Shown here: positions 1 to 6,330 of the stretch, one piece after another
Numbering within the stretch: position 1 is the first letter of the stretch
Layout of the letters: every line of letters begins with the position of its first letter
Assembly: GCA_937995555.1 (NCBI GenBank)
Contig: CALKJX010000089.1
Location: 1 to 10,517 of the forward strand
Reading direction: 5' to 3'
DNA length: 10,517 nt
Source: an uncultured Elioraea sp.
GTDB taxonomy: Bacteria > Pseudomonadota > Alphaproteobacteria > Acetobacterales > Acetobacteraceae
The notes under the pieces: model-generated
Database searches by the model: none
Told to the model about the DNA's origin: nothing
Seen by the model: the letters and a program-made list of their open reading frames with translations, nothing else
Position numbers and translations under genes: made by a program

Positions 1-1
1 C

Positions 2-133
2 CCCGAGGCGCTCGGCGCCGAAGCGCTGCGCGAGCTGAACGAGCGCCGCATCACCGCGCTGTTCGTGGTCGAGGACGGCCGACCGGTCGGCATCCTGCAC
101 GTGCACGACCTCCTGCGCGCGGGCGTGGCGTGA
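2..133 (+). CDS. kdsD: Arabinose-5-phosphate isomerase, C-terminal end (partial)
   Basis: The gene enters from the left edge; 43 codons and a TGA stop are visible. The visible protein is the end of a CBS domain, with the segments RRITALFVVEDGRPVGILHV and HDLLRAGVA, which is how KdsD/KpsF proteins end. In that family an N-terminal SIS domain converts ribulose-5-phosphate to arabinose-5-phosphate, the first step towards the Kdo sugar of lipopolysaccharide, in the cytoplasm. The SIS domain is outside the window, so the assignment rests on the CBS tail plus position directly before lptC. The stop overlaps the lptC start (GTGA, 130-133). A different CBS-domain protein cannot be excluded from 43 residues alone, but the lpt context makes KdsD much the likeliest. 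Confidence 0.85.
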   Translation, partial: PEALGAEALRELNERRITALFVVEDGRPVGILHVHDLLRAGVA

Positions 134-834
134 GCGTGGCGACGACCTCCCAGAAGCTGCCGGCACCGGCGGGGCGCCCGCCGCCGCGGCGAACCCGCGC
201 CCTCGGCCTCGGCGCCAACCGCGCCGTGCTCGATCCCGCCGCGCTGGCCCGCCGCCGGCTCGTCGTCTCGGTGCTCAAGCGCACCCTGCCGGCCGCCGCC
301 CTCGCCGTGCTGGCGCTGATCGTGCTCTGGCCCGAGCTCTCCGGCATCGATGACCGCGTCCGCCTCGCCTACCGCAAGCCCGACAGCAGCATGACCGACA
401 GCACCCGCCTGGTCGCGCCGCGCTATGCCGGCCGCGACAACCGCGGCCGCCCCTACGAGCTCACCGCCGAAACCGCCGAGCAGCCCTCCGGCTCGCAGAC
501 CGTCAACCTCGCCAAGCCTGTGGGCGACATCACGCTGGAGGACGGCACATGGGTGGCGCTGAAGGCCGCAACCGGCTGGTACCAGCGCGACCAGGCGCAG
601 CTCGACCTCCAAGGCGAGGTGACCCTGTTCCACGACGCAGGCTACGAGATCCGCACCGCACGCGCGCGCATCGACCTCGCTGCCGGCCGCGCCGAGGGCG
701 ACGATCCGGTCGCCGCCCAGGGCCCGCCCGGCACGCTCGACGGTACCGGCTTCCGGCTCGAGGAGAAGGGCGCGGTGGTGATCTTCACCGGTCCCGCGCG
801 CATGGTGCTGGTGCCGGCGGAGGGCGGGCAGTGA
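130..834 (+). CDS. lptC: LPS export ABC transporter periplasmic protein LptC
   Basis: A 234-residue bitopic inner-membrane protein. A proline- and arginine-rich cytoplasmic N-terminus (residues 1-50) is followed by one membrane segment (about 52-68) and a periplasmic beta-jellyroll (about 95-230) of the LptC/OstA-like fold, with the typical strand segments DITLEDGTWVALKAATGWY and GEVTLFHDAGYEI. In the Lpt system LptC accepts lipopolysaccharide from the LptB2FG extractor and passes it to LptA. The GTG start at 130 overlaps the kdsD stop by 4 bases, and no ATG start would preserve the N-terminus, so translation is probably coupled. It is a little longer than E. coli LptC (191 residues), mainly at the cytoplasmic N-terminus. 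The function is inferred from fold pattern and from lptA and lptB downstream; LptC sequences diverge strongly, so context carries weight. Confidence 0.9.
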   Translation: MSVATTSQKLPAPAGRPPPRRTRALGLGANRAVLDPAALARRRLVVSVLKRTLPAAALAVLALIVLWPELSGIDDRVRLAYRKPDSSMTDSTRLVAPRYAGRDNRGRPYELTAETAEQPSGSQTVNLAKPVGDITLEDGTWVALKAATGWYQRDQAQLDLQGEVTLFHDAGYEIRTARARIDLAAGRAEGDDPVAAQGPPGTLDGTGFRLEEKGAVVIFTGPARMVLVPAEGGQ

Positions 835-1724
835 GGGCGGTGCTGCTGCTGGCTACCGCGCTCGTGCTGGCCGCCCCGGTGGCGGCGCAGGAGCTCTCGC
901 TCACCGGCGAGGGCCCGGTCGAGATCCTGGCGGATGACGCGATCGAGTGGCGCCGCGATGACCAGACCGTCATCGCGCGCGGCAATGCGCGCGCCACACG
1001 CGGCGAGACGACCGTCTATGCCGACCGGCTCATCGCGCGCTACCGCAACCGCGAGGGTGCCCCACCGGCGGGGACGAGCCCGACGGGCGCGGGCGAAATC
1101 TGGCGGCTGGAGGCCGAGGGCAATGTCCGCATCGTCGGCGGCAACGACCGCGCCGAGGCCGATCGCGCGGTCTACGACCTCGACCGGCGCGTGCTGGTGC
1201 TGACGGGGCAGGCGCTGTCGCTGACCAACGGCGCCGACCGGGTCACCGCGCGCGACGCGCTGGAGTACTGGGCCGAGACCCGCATCGCGGTGGCCCGCGG
1301 CGATGCGGTGGTGACCTCGGAGGACCGTACGCTGGAGGCCGACACGGTGGTCGCCTATTTCGTCGAGACCGGCGCCGAGACCGAGGCAGCGCCGGCCGTG
1401 GGCGGCCCGCGCGGTGCCAACCGGCTCGACCGCGCCGAGGCGTTCGGCAATGTCCGCATCACGACCGCGAGCGAGGTCGTCCGGGGCGAGCGCGGCGTCT
1501 ACACGCCAAGCGACGGGCTGGCGCGCGTCTTCGGCAATGTGCGGATCACGCGTGGCCAGAACCAGCTCAACGGCGCCTATGGCGAAGTGAACATGAAGAC
1601 CGGCGTGTCGCGGTTGCTGCCCGCACCGGGCGGCCGTGTCGCCGGCATAATCGTGCCGCGGGACCGTCGTCCGCCGGCGCCCGCCGTCCTGCCGCCGCCC
1701 CCGGCCCCGGCGCCGCGCCGATGA
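831..1724 (+). CDS. lptA: LPS transport periplasmic bridge protein LptA, long form
   Basis: The GTG start at 831 overlaps the lptC stop (GTGA, 831-834). It is preferred over upstream starts in the same frame because it begins exactly at a signal peptide: MRAVLLLATALVLAAPVAAQ, with cleavage likely after AQ. The mature protein is an OstA/LptA-type beta-jellyroll. It forms the periplasmic bridge that carries lipopolysaccharide from LptC to LptD. At 297 residues it is much longer than E. coli LptA (185). The extra length comes from repeated jellyroll strands (GNVRI at residues 97, 206 and 235), low-complexity inserts near 75-90 and 180-198, and a proline-rich tail (about 277-297). The tail ends in the ATGA overlap with lptB. 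Identification is firm from fold plus position; the role of the tail is unknown. Confidence 0.9.
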   Translation: MRAVLLLATALVLAAPVAAQELSLTGEGPVEILADDAIEWRRDDQTVIARGNARATRGETTVYADRLIARYRNREGAPPAGTSPTGAGEIWRLEAEGNVRIVGGNDRAEADRAVYDLDRRVLVLTGQALSLTNGADRVTARDALEYWAETRIAVARGDAVVTSEDRTLEADTVVAYFVETGAETEAAPAVGGPRGANRLDRAEAFGNVRITTASEVVRGERGVYTPSDGLARVFGNVRITRGQNQLNGAYGEVNMKTGVSRLLPAPGGRVAGIIVPRDRRPPAPAVLPPPPAPAPRR

Positions 1725-2506
1725 GCCCGTCCGACGTCTCCCCCGGCCGCGAGTCCGGCCCTGTCCTTCAGGTCGTCGCCGGCAGCGGCGGGCTGGTCGC
1801 GACCAATCTCGGCAAGCGCTTCAGGAAGCGCCCCGTGGTGCGCAACGTCTCGCTCTCGGTGCAGCGCGGCGAGGCGGTCGGGCTGCTCGGCCCGAACGGG
1901 GCCGGCAAGACCACCTGCTTCTATCTGATCGTCGGCCTGGTCCAGCCCGATTACGGCCGGATCAGCCTGGACGGGGCCGACATCACCACCCTGCCGATGT
2001 ATCGCCGCGCCCGCCTCGGCCTCGGCTACCTGCCGCAGGAGGCCTCGATCTTCCGCGGCCTCTCGGTCGAGGAGAACATCCGCGCCGCGCTCGAGGTGGC
2101 CGAGCCCGATCGCGACCGACGCGAGGCGATGCTCGACGAGCTGCTCGCCGAGTTCTCGATCAGCCACCTGCGCCGCACCCCCTCGCTCGCGCTCTCGGGC
2201 GGCGAGCGCCGGCGCGTCGAGATCGCGCGCGCGCTCGCCAGTCACCCGAATTTCATCCTTTTGGACGAGCCTCTCGCCGGCATCGACCCGATCGCGGTGG
2301 GCGAGATCCGGGATCTGGTCGCGCATCTGAAGGACCGCGAGATCGGCGTGCTGATCACCGACCACAATGTGCGCGAGACCCTCGAGATCATCGACCGTGC
2401 CTACATCCTGCATGACGGCCAGGTGATGATGGAGGGCAAGCCGCGGGACATCGTCGCGCATGACGGGGTTCGCCGCGTCTATCTCGGCGAGCGGTTCTCG
2501 CTCTAG
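1721..2506 (+). CDS. lptB: LPS export ABC transporter ATP-binding protein LptB
   Basis: A 261-residue cytoplasmic ATPase that powers lipopolysaccharide extraction by the LptB2FG complex. All ABC motifs are visible: Walker A GPNGAGKTT (57-65), Q-loop Gln in YLPQEAS (about residue 105), signature LSGGERRR (159-166), Walker B FILLDE (178-183) followed by the D-loop GIDP, and the H-loop His215 in ITDHNV. The wording LDEPLAGIDPIAVGEI and the C-terminus RRVYLGERF are typical of LptB rather than of amino-acid transporters. The ATG start overlaps the lptA stop by 4 bases. This start gives about 25 residues more than E. coli LptB (241); no better-supported internal start is seen. lptF and lptG are not in the window, as is usual because they lie elsewhere. 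Confidence 0.96.
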   Translation: MSPSDVSPGRESGPVLQVVAGSGGLVATNLGKRFRKRPVVRNVSLSVQRGEAVGLLGPNGAGKTTCFYLIVGLVQPDYGRISLDGADITTLPMYRRARLGLGYLPQEASIFRGLSVEENIRAALEVAEPDRDRREAMLDELLAEFSISHLRRTPSLALSGGERRRVEIARALASHPNFILLDEPLAGIDPIAVGEIRDLVAHLKDREIGVLITDHNVRETLEIIDRAYILHDGQVMMEGKPRDIVAHDGVRRVYLGERFSL

Positions 2507-2529
2507 GGGGCCTCCGGGGAGCCGCCCGC

Positions 2530-4014
2530 ATGGCGATCGGTCCCAGGCTCGATCTCCGCCTCGGCCAGGCGCTGGTGATGACGCCGCAACTGCGGCAGGC
2601 GATCCAGCTCCTCCAGTTCTCGAATCTCGAGGTCCAGGCCTGGATCGAGCAGGAGCTCGAACGCAACCCGCTGCTCGAGCGCGACGACCGGCCCGGCGAG
2701 CACACCCCCGCCGCCCCGGCGCCCGAGGAGACGCCGCCGCTCGCGGATGCGCGCGAGGCCGTCGCCGCGGCCGGCGAGGTGCCGCTCGATGCGGATTTCG
2801 GCAATGTCTATGACGCCGGCGGCGCGGCTGATGGCGGCTACACGCCCGGCGCGGGCGGCGGCGCGGTCGGGCGCGGCGGCCGGTCCGATTTCGAGGAGGA
2901 TGCGCGCGATGTCGAGGACCTCGCGGTCGAGCGCCGTTCGCTGCGCGAGCACCTCGCCGAGCAGCTCCGGCTCTCTGTCGCCGACCCCACGGATCGGCTG
3001 ATCGGCGCCTGCCTGCTCGCCGGGCTCGACCCGGCCGGGCGGCTCGCCCTCGATCTCGACGCGCTCGCCGGCTCGCTCGGCTGCGGGCGCGCGCGGATCG
3101 AGGCCGTGCTCGGCCGCATGCAGCGTTTCGACCCGCCCGGCGTGCTCGCGCGCTCCTTGCGCGAGTGCCTCGAGATCCAGCTGCGCGAGCTGAATCGCTA
3201 CGATCCGGCGATGGCCGCACTCCTCGACAATCTCGACCTGCTGGCGAGGCGCGACATGCGCGCGCTGATGGCGGCCTGCGAGGTCGATGCCGAGGACCTC
3301 GCCGACATGATCGCCGAGCTGAAGCGACTCGACCCGAAGCCGGGTGCCGCGTTCGAGGCCGAGCCCGCGACCACGGTGGTGCCGGACGTGCTGATGCGCC
3401 GCACCGGGGACGGCGGCTGGCTCGTCGAGCTCAATCCGGAAACGCTGCCGCGCGTGCTCGCGAACGGCGCCTATTACGCGCGCGTCTCGGCCGGGGCGAA
3501 GTCGCGGGAGGAGAAGACCTTCATCGCCGAGCACTGGGCGAACGCGACGTGGCTGGTGAAGAGCCTCGCCCAGCGCGCGAGCACGATCCTGAAGGTGGCG
3601 GCCGAGATCGTGCGCCAGCAGGATGCGTTCTTCCGCCATGGCATCACGCATCTGCGCCCGCTGATCCTGCGCGACATCGCCACCGCCGTCGCATTGCACG
3701 AGAGCACGGTCAGCCGCGTCACCGCCAACAAGTACATCGCGACCCCACGCGGCACGCTGGAGATGAAATTCTTCTTCACCACCGCGATCTCCGGCACCGC
3801 GGGCGAGTCGCACTCCTCGGAGAGCGTGCGTCACCGCATCCGCGAACTGATCGCCGCCGAGCACCCCGACGCCGTGTTGTCGGACGATCAGATCGTCACC
3901 ATCCTCCGGCGCGAGGGTGTGGACATCGCCCGCCGCACGGTGGCCAAATACCGCGAGGGCCTCGGCATACCCTCGTCCGTGCAGCGGCGGCGGGAGAAGG
4001 CCATCCCGGCCTGA
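2530..4014 (+). CDS. rpoN: RNA polymerase sigma-54 factor RpoN
   Basis: A 494-residue alternative sigma factor that directs RNA polymerase to -24/-12 promoters and needs AAA+ enhancer-binding activators. Region I is at the N-terminus (about 8-50), with LGQALVMTPQLRQAIQLLQF and the end NPLLE. An acidic and glycine-rich region II follows (about 55-130). The core-binding domain spans about 130-330. The helix-turn-helix lies about 375-415 (RDIATAVALHESTVSRVTAN), and the diagnostic RpoN box ARRTVAKYRE is at residues 467-476. A Shine-Dalgarno-like GGGGAG (2516-2521) precedes the ATG by 8 bases, and the gene begins 23 bases after lptB. The lptB-rpoN-hpf order is the classic proteobacterial arrangement. 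The gene appears complete. Confidence 0.98.
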   Translation: MAIGPRLDLRLGQALVMTPQLRQAIQLLQFSNLEVQAWIEQELERNPLLERDDRPGEHTPAAPAPEETPPLADAREAVAAAGEVPLDADFGNVYDAGGAADGGYTPGAGGGAVGRGGRSDFEEDARDVEDLAVERRSLREHLAEQLRLSVADPTDRLIGACLLAGLDPAGRLALDLDALAGSLGCGRARIEAVLGRMQRFDPPGVLARSLRECLEIQLRELNRYDPAMAALLDNLDLLARRDMRALMAACEVDAEDLADMIAELKRLDPKPGAAFEAEPATTVVPDVLMRRTGDGGWLVELNPETLPRVLANGAYYARVSAGAKSREEKTFIAEHWANATWLVKSLAQRASTILKVAAEIVRQQDAFFRHGITHLRPLILRDIATAVALHESTVSRVTANKYIATPRGTLEMKFFFTTAISGTAGESHSSESVRHRIRELIAAEHPDAVLSDDQIVTILRREGVDIARRTVAKYREGLGIPSSVQRRREKAIPA

Positions 4015-4042
4015 CGCGGCCAGTGCCGCGCCGGCCGCAACC

Positions 4043-4069
4043 GGCGGGCCGCCTCGCAAAAGGCCCGCC
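4043..4069 (+). other. Hairpin between rpoN and hpf
   Basis: A perfect 8-bp inverted repeat, GGCGGGCC (4043-4050) and GGCCCGCC (4062-4069), flanks an 11-base loop. It sits in the 74-base rpoN-hpf gap, just upstream of the hpf Shine-Dalgarno. No T-tract follows, so it is not a classic intrinsic terminator. It may be an RNA stability or attenuation element that lets hpf be expressed differently from rpoN. In DNA this GC-rich, chance hairpins are common. Confidence 0.4.
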
Positions 4070-4076
4070 CTGACAT

Positions 4077-4081
4077 GAGGG
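4077..4081 (+). promoter_or_regulatory. Shine-Dalgarno of hpf
   Basis: GAGGG lies 7 bases before the ATG at 4089. It supports this start over the alternative frame that begins at 4075. Confidence 0.7.
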
Positions 4082-4088
4082 TCGAGCG

Positions 4089-4688
4089 ATGCAGATCACG
4101 GTCTCGGGCAAGCAGGTGGATGTGGGCGAGGCACTGCAGACCTACGTCACCGAGCAGCTTGGGAACATCGCTGGCAAGTATTTCGACTACGCGCTCGAGG
4201 CGCAGGTGGTGTTCTCCAGGGCGCGCGCCTTCTTCATGTGCGACATCACCATGCACGCCGCGCGCAACATCGTGCTGCGCGGCGAGGGCGAGGCGCAGGA
4301 CGCGCACGCCGCGTTCGATGCGGCGGCCGAGCATCTCGGCAAGCGGCTGCGGCGCTACCGGCGCAAGGTGAACGACCACGCGCGCGATCTCGCGCATCGC
4401 GAGCGGCCGGAGAAGGTCCGCCAATACGTGCTGAGCCCGGGGCCGGCGGCGGAGGCCGAGCCGGCGGAGGGCGAGATGCCGGAGCTGAATGGCGATCACC
4501 CCGCGGTGGTGGCGGAACTGCCCACCGAGATCGAGACGCTGACCGTGGGCGAAGCGGTGATGCGGCTCGATCTCGCCGATGCGCCGGTGCTGATGTTCCG
4601 CGACCGCAAGACCGGCTCTCTCGCGGTGGTGTACCGGCGCGACGACGGCAATATCGGCTGGATCGATCCCTCGGCCGCGAAGGTGTAG
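4089..4688 (+). CDS. hpf: Ribosome hibernation-promoting factor, long form
   Basis: A 199-residue protein of the S30AE/YfiA family. The N-terminal domain (about 1-105) has the pattern MQITVSGKQVDVGEAL and YFDYALEAQVVFSR with a basic helix at about 83-95 (KRLRRYRRK). It binds the decoding centre of the small subunit in stationary phase. After a linker (about 112-145) comes the C-terminal dimerisation domain (about 147-196), with LTVGEAVMRLDL, FRDRKTG and VVYRRDDGNIGWIDP. This domain marks the long form, which pairs ribosomes into 100S dimers directly. Long HPF downstream of rpoN is the usual alphaproteobacterial arrangement. The ptsN gene that often follows is missing; decayed - strand sequence begins immediately after the stop. 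Confidence 0.96.
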   Translation: MQITVSGKQVDVGEALQTYVTEQLGNIAGKYFDYALEAQVVFSRARAFFMCDITMHAARNIVLRGEGEAQDAHAAFDAAAEHLGKRLRRYRRKVNDHARDLAHRERPEKVRQYVLSPGPAAEAEPAEGEMPELNGDHPAVVAELPTEIETLTVGEAVMRLDLADAPVLMFRDRKTGSLAVVYRRDDGNIGWIDPSAAKV

Positions 4689-4707
4689 CGCGGCTTCCGC
4701 GCCGCGC
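4688..4707 (+). terminator. Candidate hairpin at the hpf 3' end
   Basis: GCGCGGC (4688-4694) and GCCGCGC (4701-4707) form a 7-bp GC stem with a 6-base loop, starting on the last base of the hpf stop codon. No T-run follows, so termination strength is doubtful. It also lies at the junction with the convergent tupA remnant. Confidence 0.3.
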
Positions 4708-5335
4708 CCGGGAAGGACAGCCTCTCGCCGTTGACGCCGTACGGCGCGATCGCCGCTTGGCCCGCGCGGGACAGCAGCCAGTCGATGCACGCTTGCCCAT
4801 CCGTCGCCTTCGCATGCGGGTGGCGCTCCGGGTTCACCAGCATCACGCCATACCAGCATCACGCCGTACTGGTTGAGCATGCGCCGGTCGCCCCTGGCCG
4901 CCATCCCGGCCGCGCGCCAGCAGCGCAGTTCCGCCGCATGCGTGCCGGAGCGGTCGGCGCCGCTGGCGAACGGCGCCTCTGCGGAGGCGATGCGCTTGAG
5001 CGCCGCGACCACCTCGTTGCCCTTGGCGCCGGCCGGGTCGGAAGACGGCCCGACGATAACGGAGTCGTCGTACATGACCTCAAACCGCTGCACGCCGTGG
5101 CCCTCGGCGACAAACCTCACCCCCGCCTTTGGGGGCATGCACAAAGACGACGTCGACATCGCCGCGCCGGCCGACATCGAGCGTCCGCCCCGTGCCGAGG
5201 GCGACCACGCGCACCGCGATGCCGGTCTTGGCCGTGAAGGTCGGCAGGATGTGGCCGAACAACCCGGACTGCCCGGTCGAGGTGGTGCCGGCGACGGTAA
5301 TGAAACGCCGCTGCGCGGCCGCCGGGAGTGCTGCC
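4691..5335 (-). pseudogene. tupA: Tungstate-binding protein TupA, multiply disrupted
   Basis: TupA proteins are periplasmic tungstate-binding components of the TupABC importer. Reading leftwards on the - strand, three frames together make one TupA-like protein. The first (about 5325-5130) gives FITVAGTTSTGQSGLF, TKTGI-type and GTGRTLDVGRRGDVDVVFV text, including the family's TTST ligand motif. The second (about 5125-4855) gives RFVAEGHGVQRFEVMYDD, SVIVGPSSDPAGAKG, SGTHAAELRCWRAAG and LNQYGVMLV. The third (about 4850-4705) gives NPERHPHAKATDGQACIDWL and GQAAIAPYGVNGERLSFP. Frames 1 and 2 are separated by a one-base indel near 5115-5135. Frames 2 and 3 are separated by a 16-bp tandem duplication. 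About 40-50 residues between WRAAG and the GDRRMLNQYG segment are deleted (junction near 4900-4912). The signal peptide start is lost in a fusion with tupB, and no stop remains before hpf. It cannot make a functional binding protein. Confidence 0.88.
4838..4869. repeat. 16-bp tandem duplication inside tupA
   Basis: Two adjacent copies, CAGCATCACGCCATAC (4838-4853) and CAGCATCACGCCGTAC (4854-4869), match at 15 of 16 bases. On the - strand the protein reads ..QYGVMLV, then YGVMLV is encoded again in a shifted frame before NPERHP. Removing one copy restores QYGVMLVNPERHPH, so the duplication is the frameshifting lesion. Confidence 0.9.
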
Positions 5336-5339
5336 AGCA

Positions 5340-5708
5340 GCGCCGCGGCGATCGGTGTGGTCAGCACCGATTGCGCGATCACCATGGCGGTGGGGGTGGA
5401 CAGCAGACCGAACTGGCCGAGCGGGCCGGAGCGCGACAGCAGCAGATAGACCCCGAGCCCGGCAAGACCGCGAGCCCGGCCACCACCGGCGGCAGGCCGA
5501 GCAGGGCGTTGACCGCCACGAGCACCGCCCCGCGTCCCGGAAACCGCCCGATCGCCAGTACCGCGCCGATCGGCACGCCGGCGGCGAGGCCTATCGCCGC
5601 CTCGCTCAGACTGACGCGCAGGCTAGGGCCGACGAGGCCGAGCAGTTCGGCATCGGCGGAAAGGAGCAGCGACAGGGCCAGTCGCAGTGCACCGGGCGTC
5701 TCATCCAT
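5340..5708 (-). pseudogene. tupB: Tungstate ABC transporter permease TupB, frameshifted and truncated
   Basis: TupB is the inner-membrane permease of the TupABC tungstate importer. The natural start is probably the ATG at 5708 (MDETPGALRLALSLLL). The first frame carries GPSLRVSLSEAAIGLAAGVP, IGAVLAIGRFPGRGAVL and NALLGLPPVVAGL, the EAA-like and transmembrane text of this permease family. A 17-bp tandem duplication at 5447-5480 then shifts the frame. In the next frame the permease continues with GVYLLLSRSGPLGQFGLL, STPTAMVIAQSVLTTP and IAAAL. There it runs directly into the tupA signal-peptide end LAALPAAAQ, so roughly the last third to half of the permease is deleted. The normal length is about 230 residues. 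An apparent ORF starting at MVIAQS (5385) is this fusion, not a gene with its own signal peptide. Confidence 0.85.
5447..5480. repeat. 17-bp tandem duplication inside tupB
   Basis: Adjacent copies TAGACCCCGAGCCCGGC (5447-5463) and AAGACCGCGAGCCCGGC (5464-5480) match at 15 of 17 bases. Deleting one copy on the - strand restores PPVVAGLGVYLLLSRSG, the expected permease sequence, so the duplication is the frameshift. The two mismatches suggest that it is old or that the copies have drifted. Confidence 0.85.
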
Positions 5709-5738
5709 GCGTTTGACGACATCAGCCGGCCGAACGGC

Positions 5739-5790
5739 GCCGGCAAGAGAAGAGCCGCGCGGCATTTGCCGGCATCTGCCGGTTTCTGCA
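5739..5790. promoter_or_regulatory. Possible operator region between tupB and the regulator remnant
   Basis: This lies in the 107-bp divergent interval. It has three imperfect 10-bp direct repeats in register, GGCATTTGCC (5761), GGCATCTGCC (5771) and GGTTTCTGCA (5781). A palindromic TGCCGGCA sits at 5767-5774, and a further GCCGGCA at 5739-5745. The one-helical-turn spacing and divergent setting fit binding by the adjacent regulator, but this is inference; I see no confident -35/-10 boxes. Confidence 0.35.
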
Positions 5791-5817
5791 CAGTCACCGC
5801 CGTACAGTCACCGCCGT
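5790..5817. repeat. Perfect 14-bp tandem duplication at the regulator start
   Basis: ACAGTCACCGCCGT occurs twice without a gap (5790-5803 and 5804-5817). The second copy ends within the GTG start codon (5816-5818) of the regulator remnant. The insertion changes the leader and any ribosome-binding site but not the reading frame downstream. Confidence 0.85.
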
Positions 5818-6330
5818 GCTCGACCTGCTCACCCTGCACGAGGCGGCCGCCGCGCTGCGCCTCTCTGGGTGCGCGCCCTGCGACCTGGTGCGCTGCCGCG
5901 AGGTGCCTTGCGCCCGGATCGGCGGGCGTTGGCTGGTCCCGCTGGCGACCCTCGCCGCCTGGGTGGCGGCCCGTGTCGAGGGCGCAGCCCCGCCCGACCA
6001 GCCGCCGATCCTCGCCGGCTCGGACGACCCGCTGCTGGCCTGGGCGCTGCGCGAAAGCCGCTGCGGACTCGCACTTCTCGCCGAGGGCTCGCTCGCCGGG
6101 CTCGACGCGCTGGCCGAGTGCTGCTTGGTGCTGGCCGCGCTGCATGTGCCGGACCCGGGTGGTAGCGGCTGGAACGTGCCACTGATCGAGGCGCGGATGC
6201 CGCATGCCCGGCTGGTGGCGATCGGCTTGGCCGCGCACCCAGGGGCTGATCGTGCCGCAAGGCAATCCGGCTGGACTCGCGACCGTCGCCGATCTCGCCC
6301 GGCCAGGCCCTCGCCGGCACCTGAGCCGAG
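5816..6330 (+). pseudogene. Helix-turn-helix/PBP-like regulator of the tup locus, frameshifted
   Basis: The N-terminus (residues 2-55) resembles an excisionase/MerR-like helix-turn-helix: LTLHEAAAALRLS, then REVPCARIGGRWLVPLATL. It is followed by the start of a PBP-like ligand domain: LAGSDDPLLAWALRES, GLALLAEGSLAGLDAL and LHVPDPGG. This architecture is typical of regulators beside molybdate/tungstate uptake genes. The frame reads well to ..ARLVAIGLAA (about 6233). Then a small indel, seemingly a 2-base loss, moves the family text QGLIVPQGNPAGLATVADLA into another frame (about 6241-6300). After that the remaining PBP-like domain (roughly 100 residues) is not recognisable. An open frame of 179 codons remains (to 6355), but its last 40 residues are arginine-rich nonsense. 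The cysteine-rich stretch GCAPCDLVRC within the helix-turn-helix also departs from the family. Confidence 0.72.

Noticed and set aside
1577..3220. A 547-codon open frame on the - strand antisense to lptA, lptB and rpoN
   Set aside because: It is Arg/Ala-rich, has no recognisable domain, and lies opposite three well-identified genes; long antisense frames are expected in DNA this GC-rich. The same applies to the - strand frames at 2503-4059 and 6359-8110 and the + strand frame at 8388-10199.
3888..5177. A 429-codon - strand frame covering tupA and hpf antisense
   Set aside because: Only its first part (about 5125-4855) is TupA text; the rest is antisense to hpf and rpoN after the 16-bp duplication. 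It is a by-product of the lost stop, not a fusion gene.
5080..5385. A small secreted protein beginning MVIAQS
   Set aside because: The hydrophobic start is TupB permease sequence joined by deletion to TupA, not a dedicated signal peptide.
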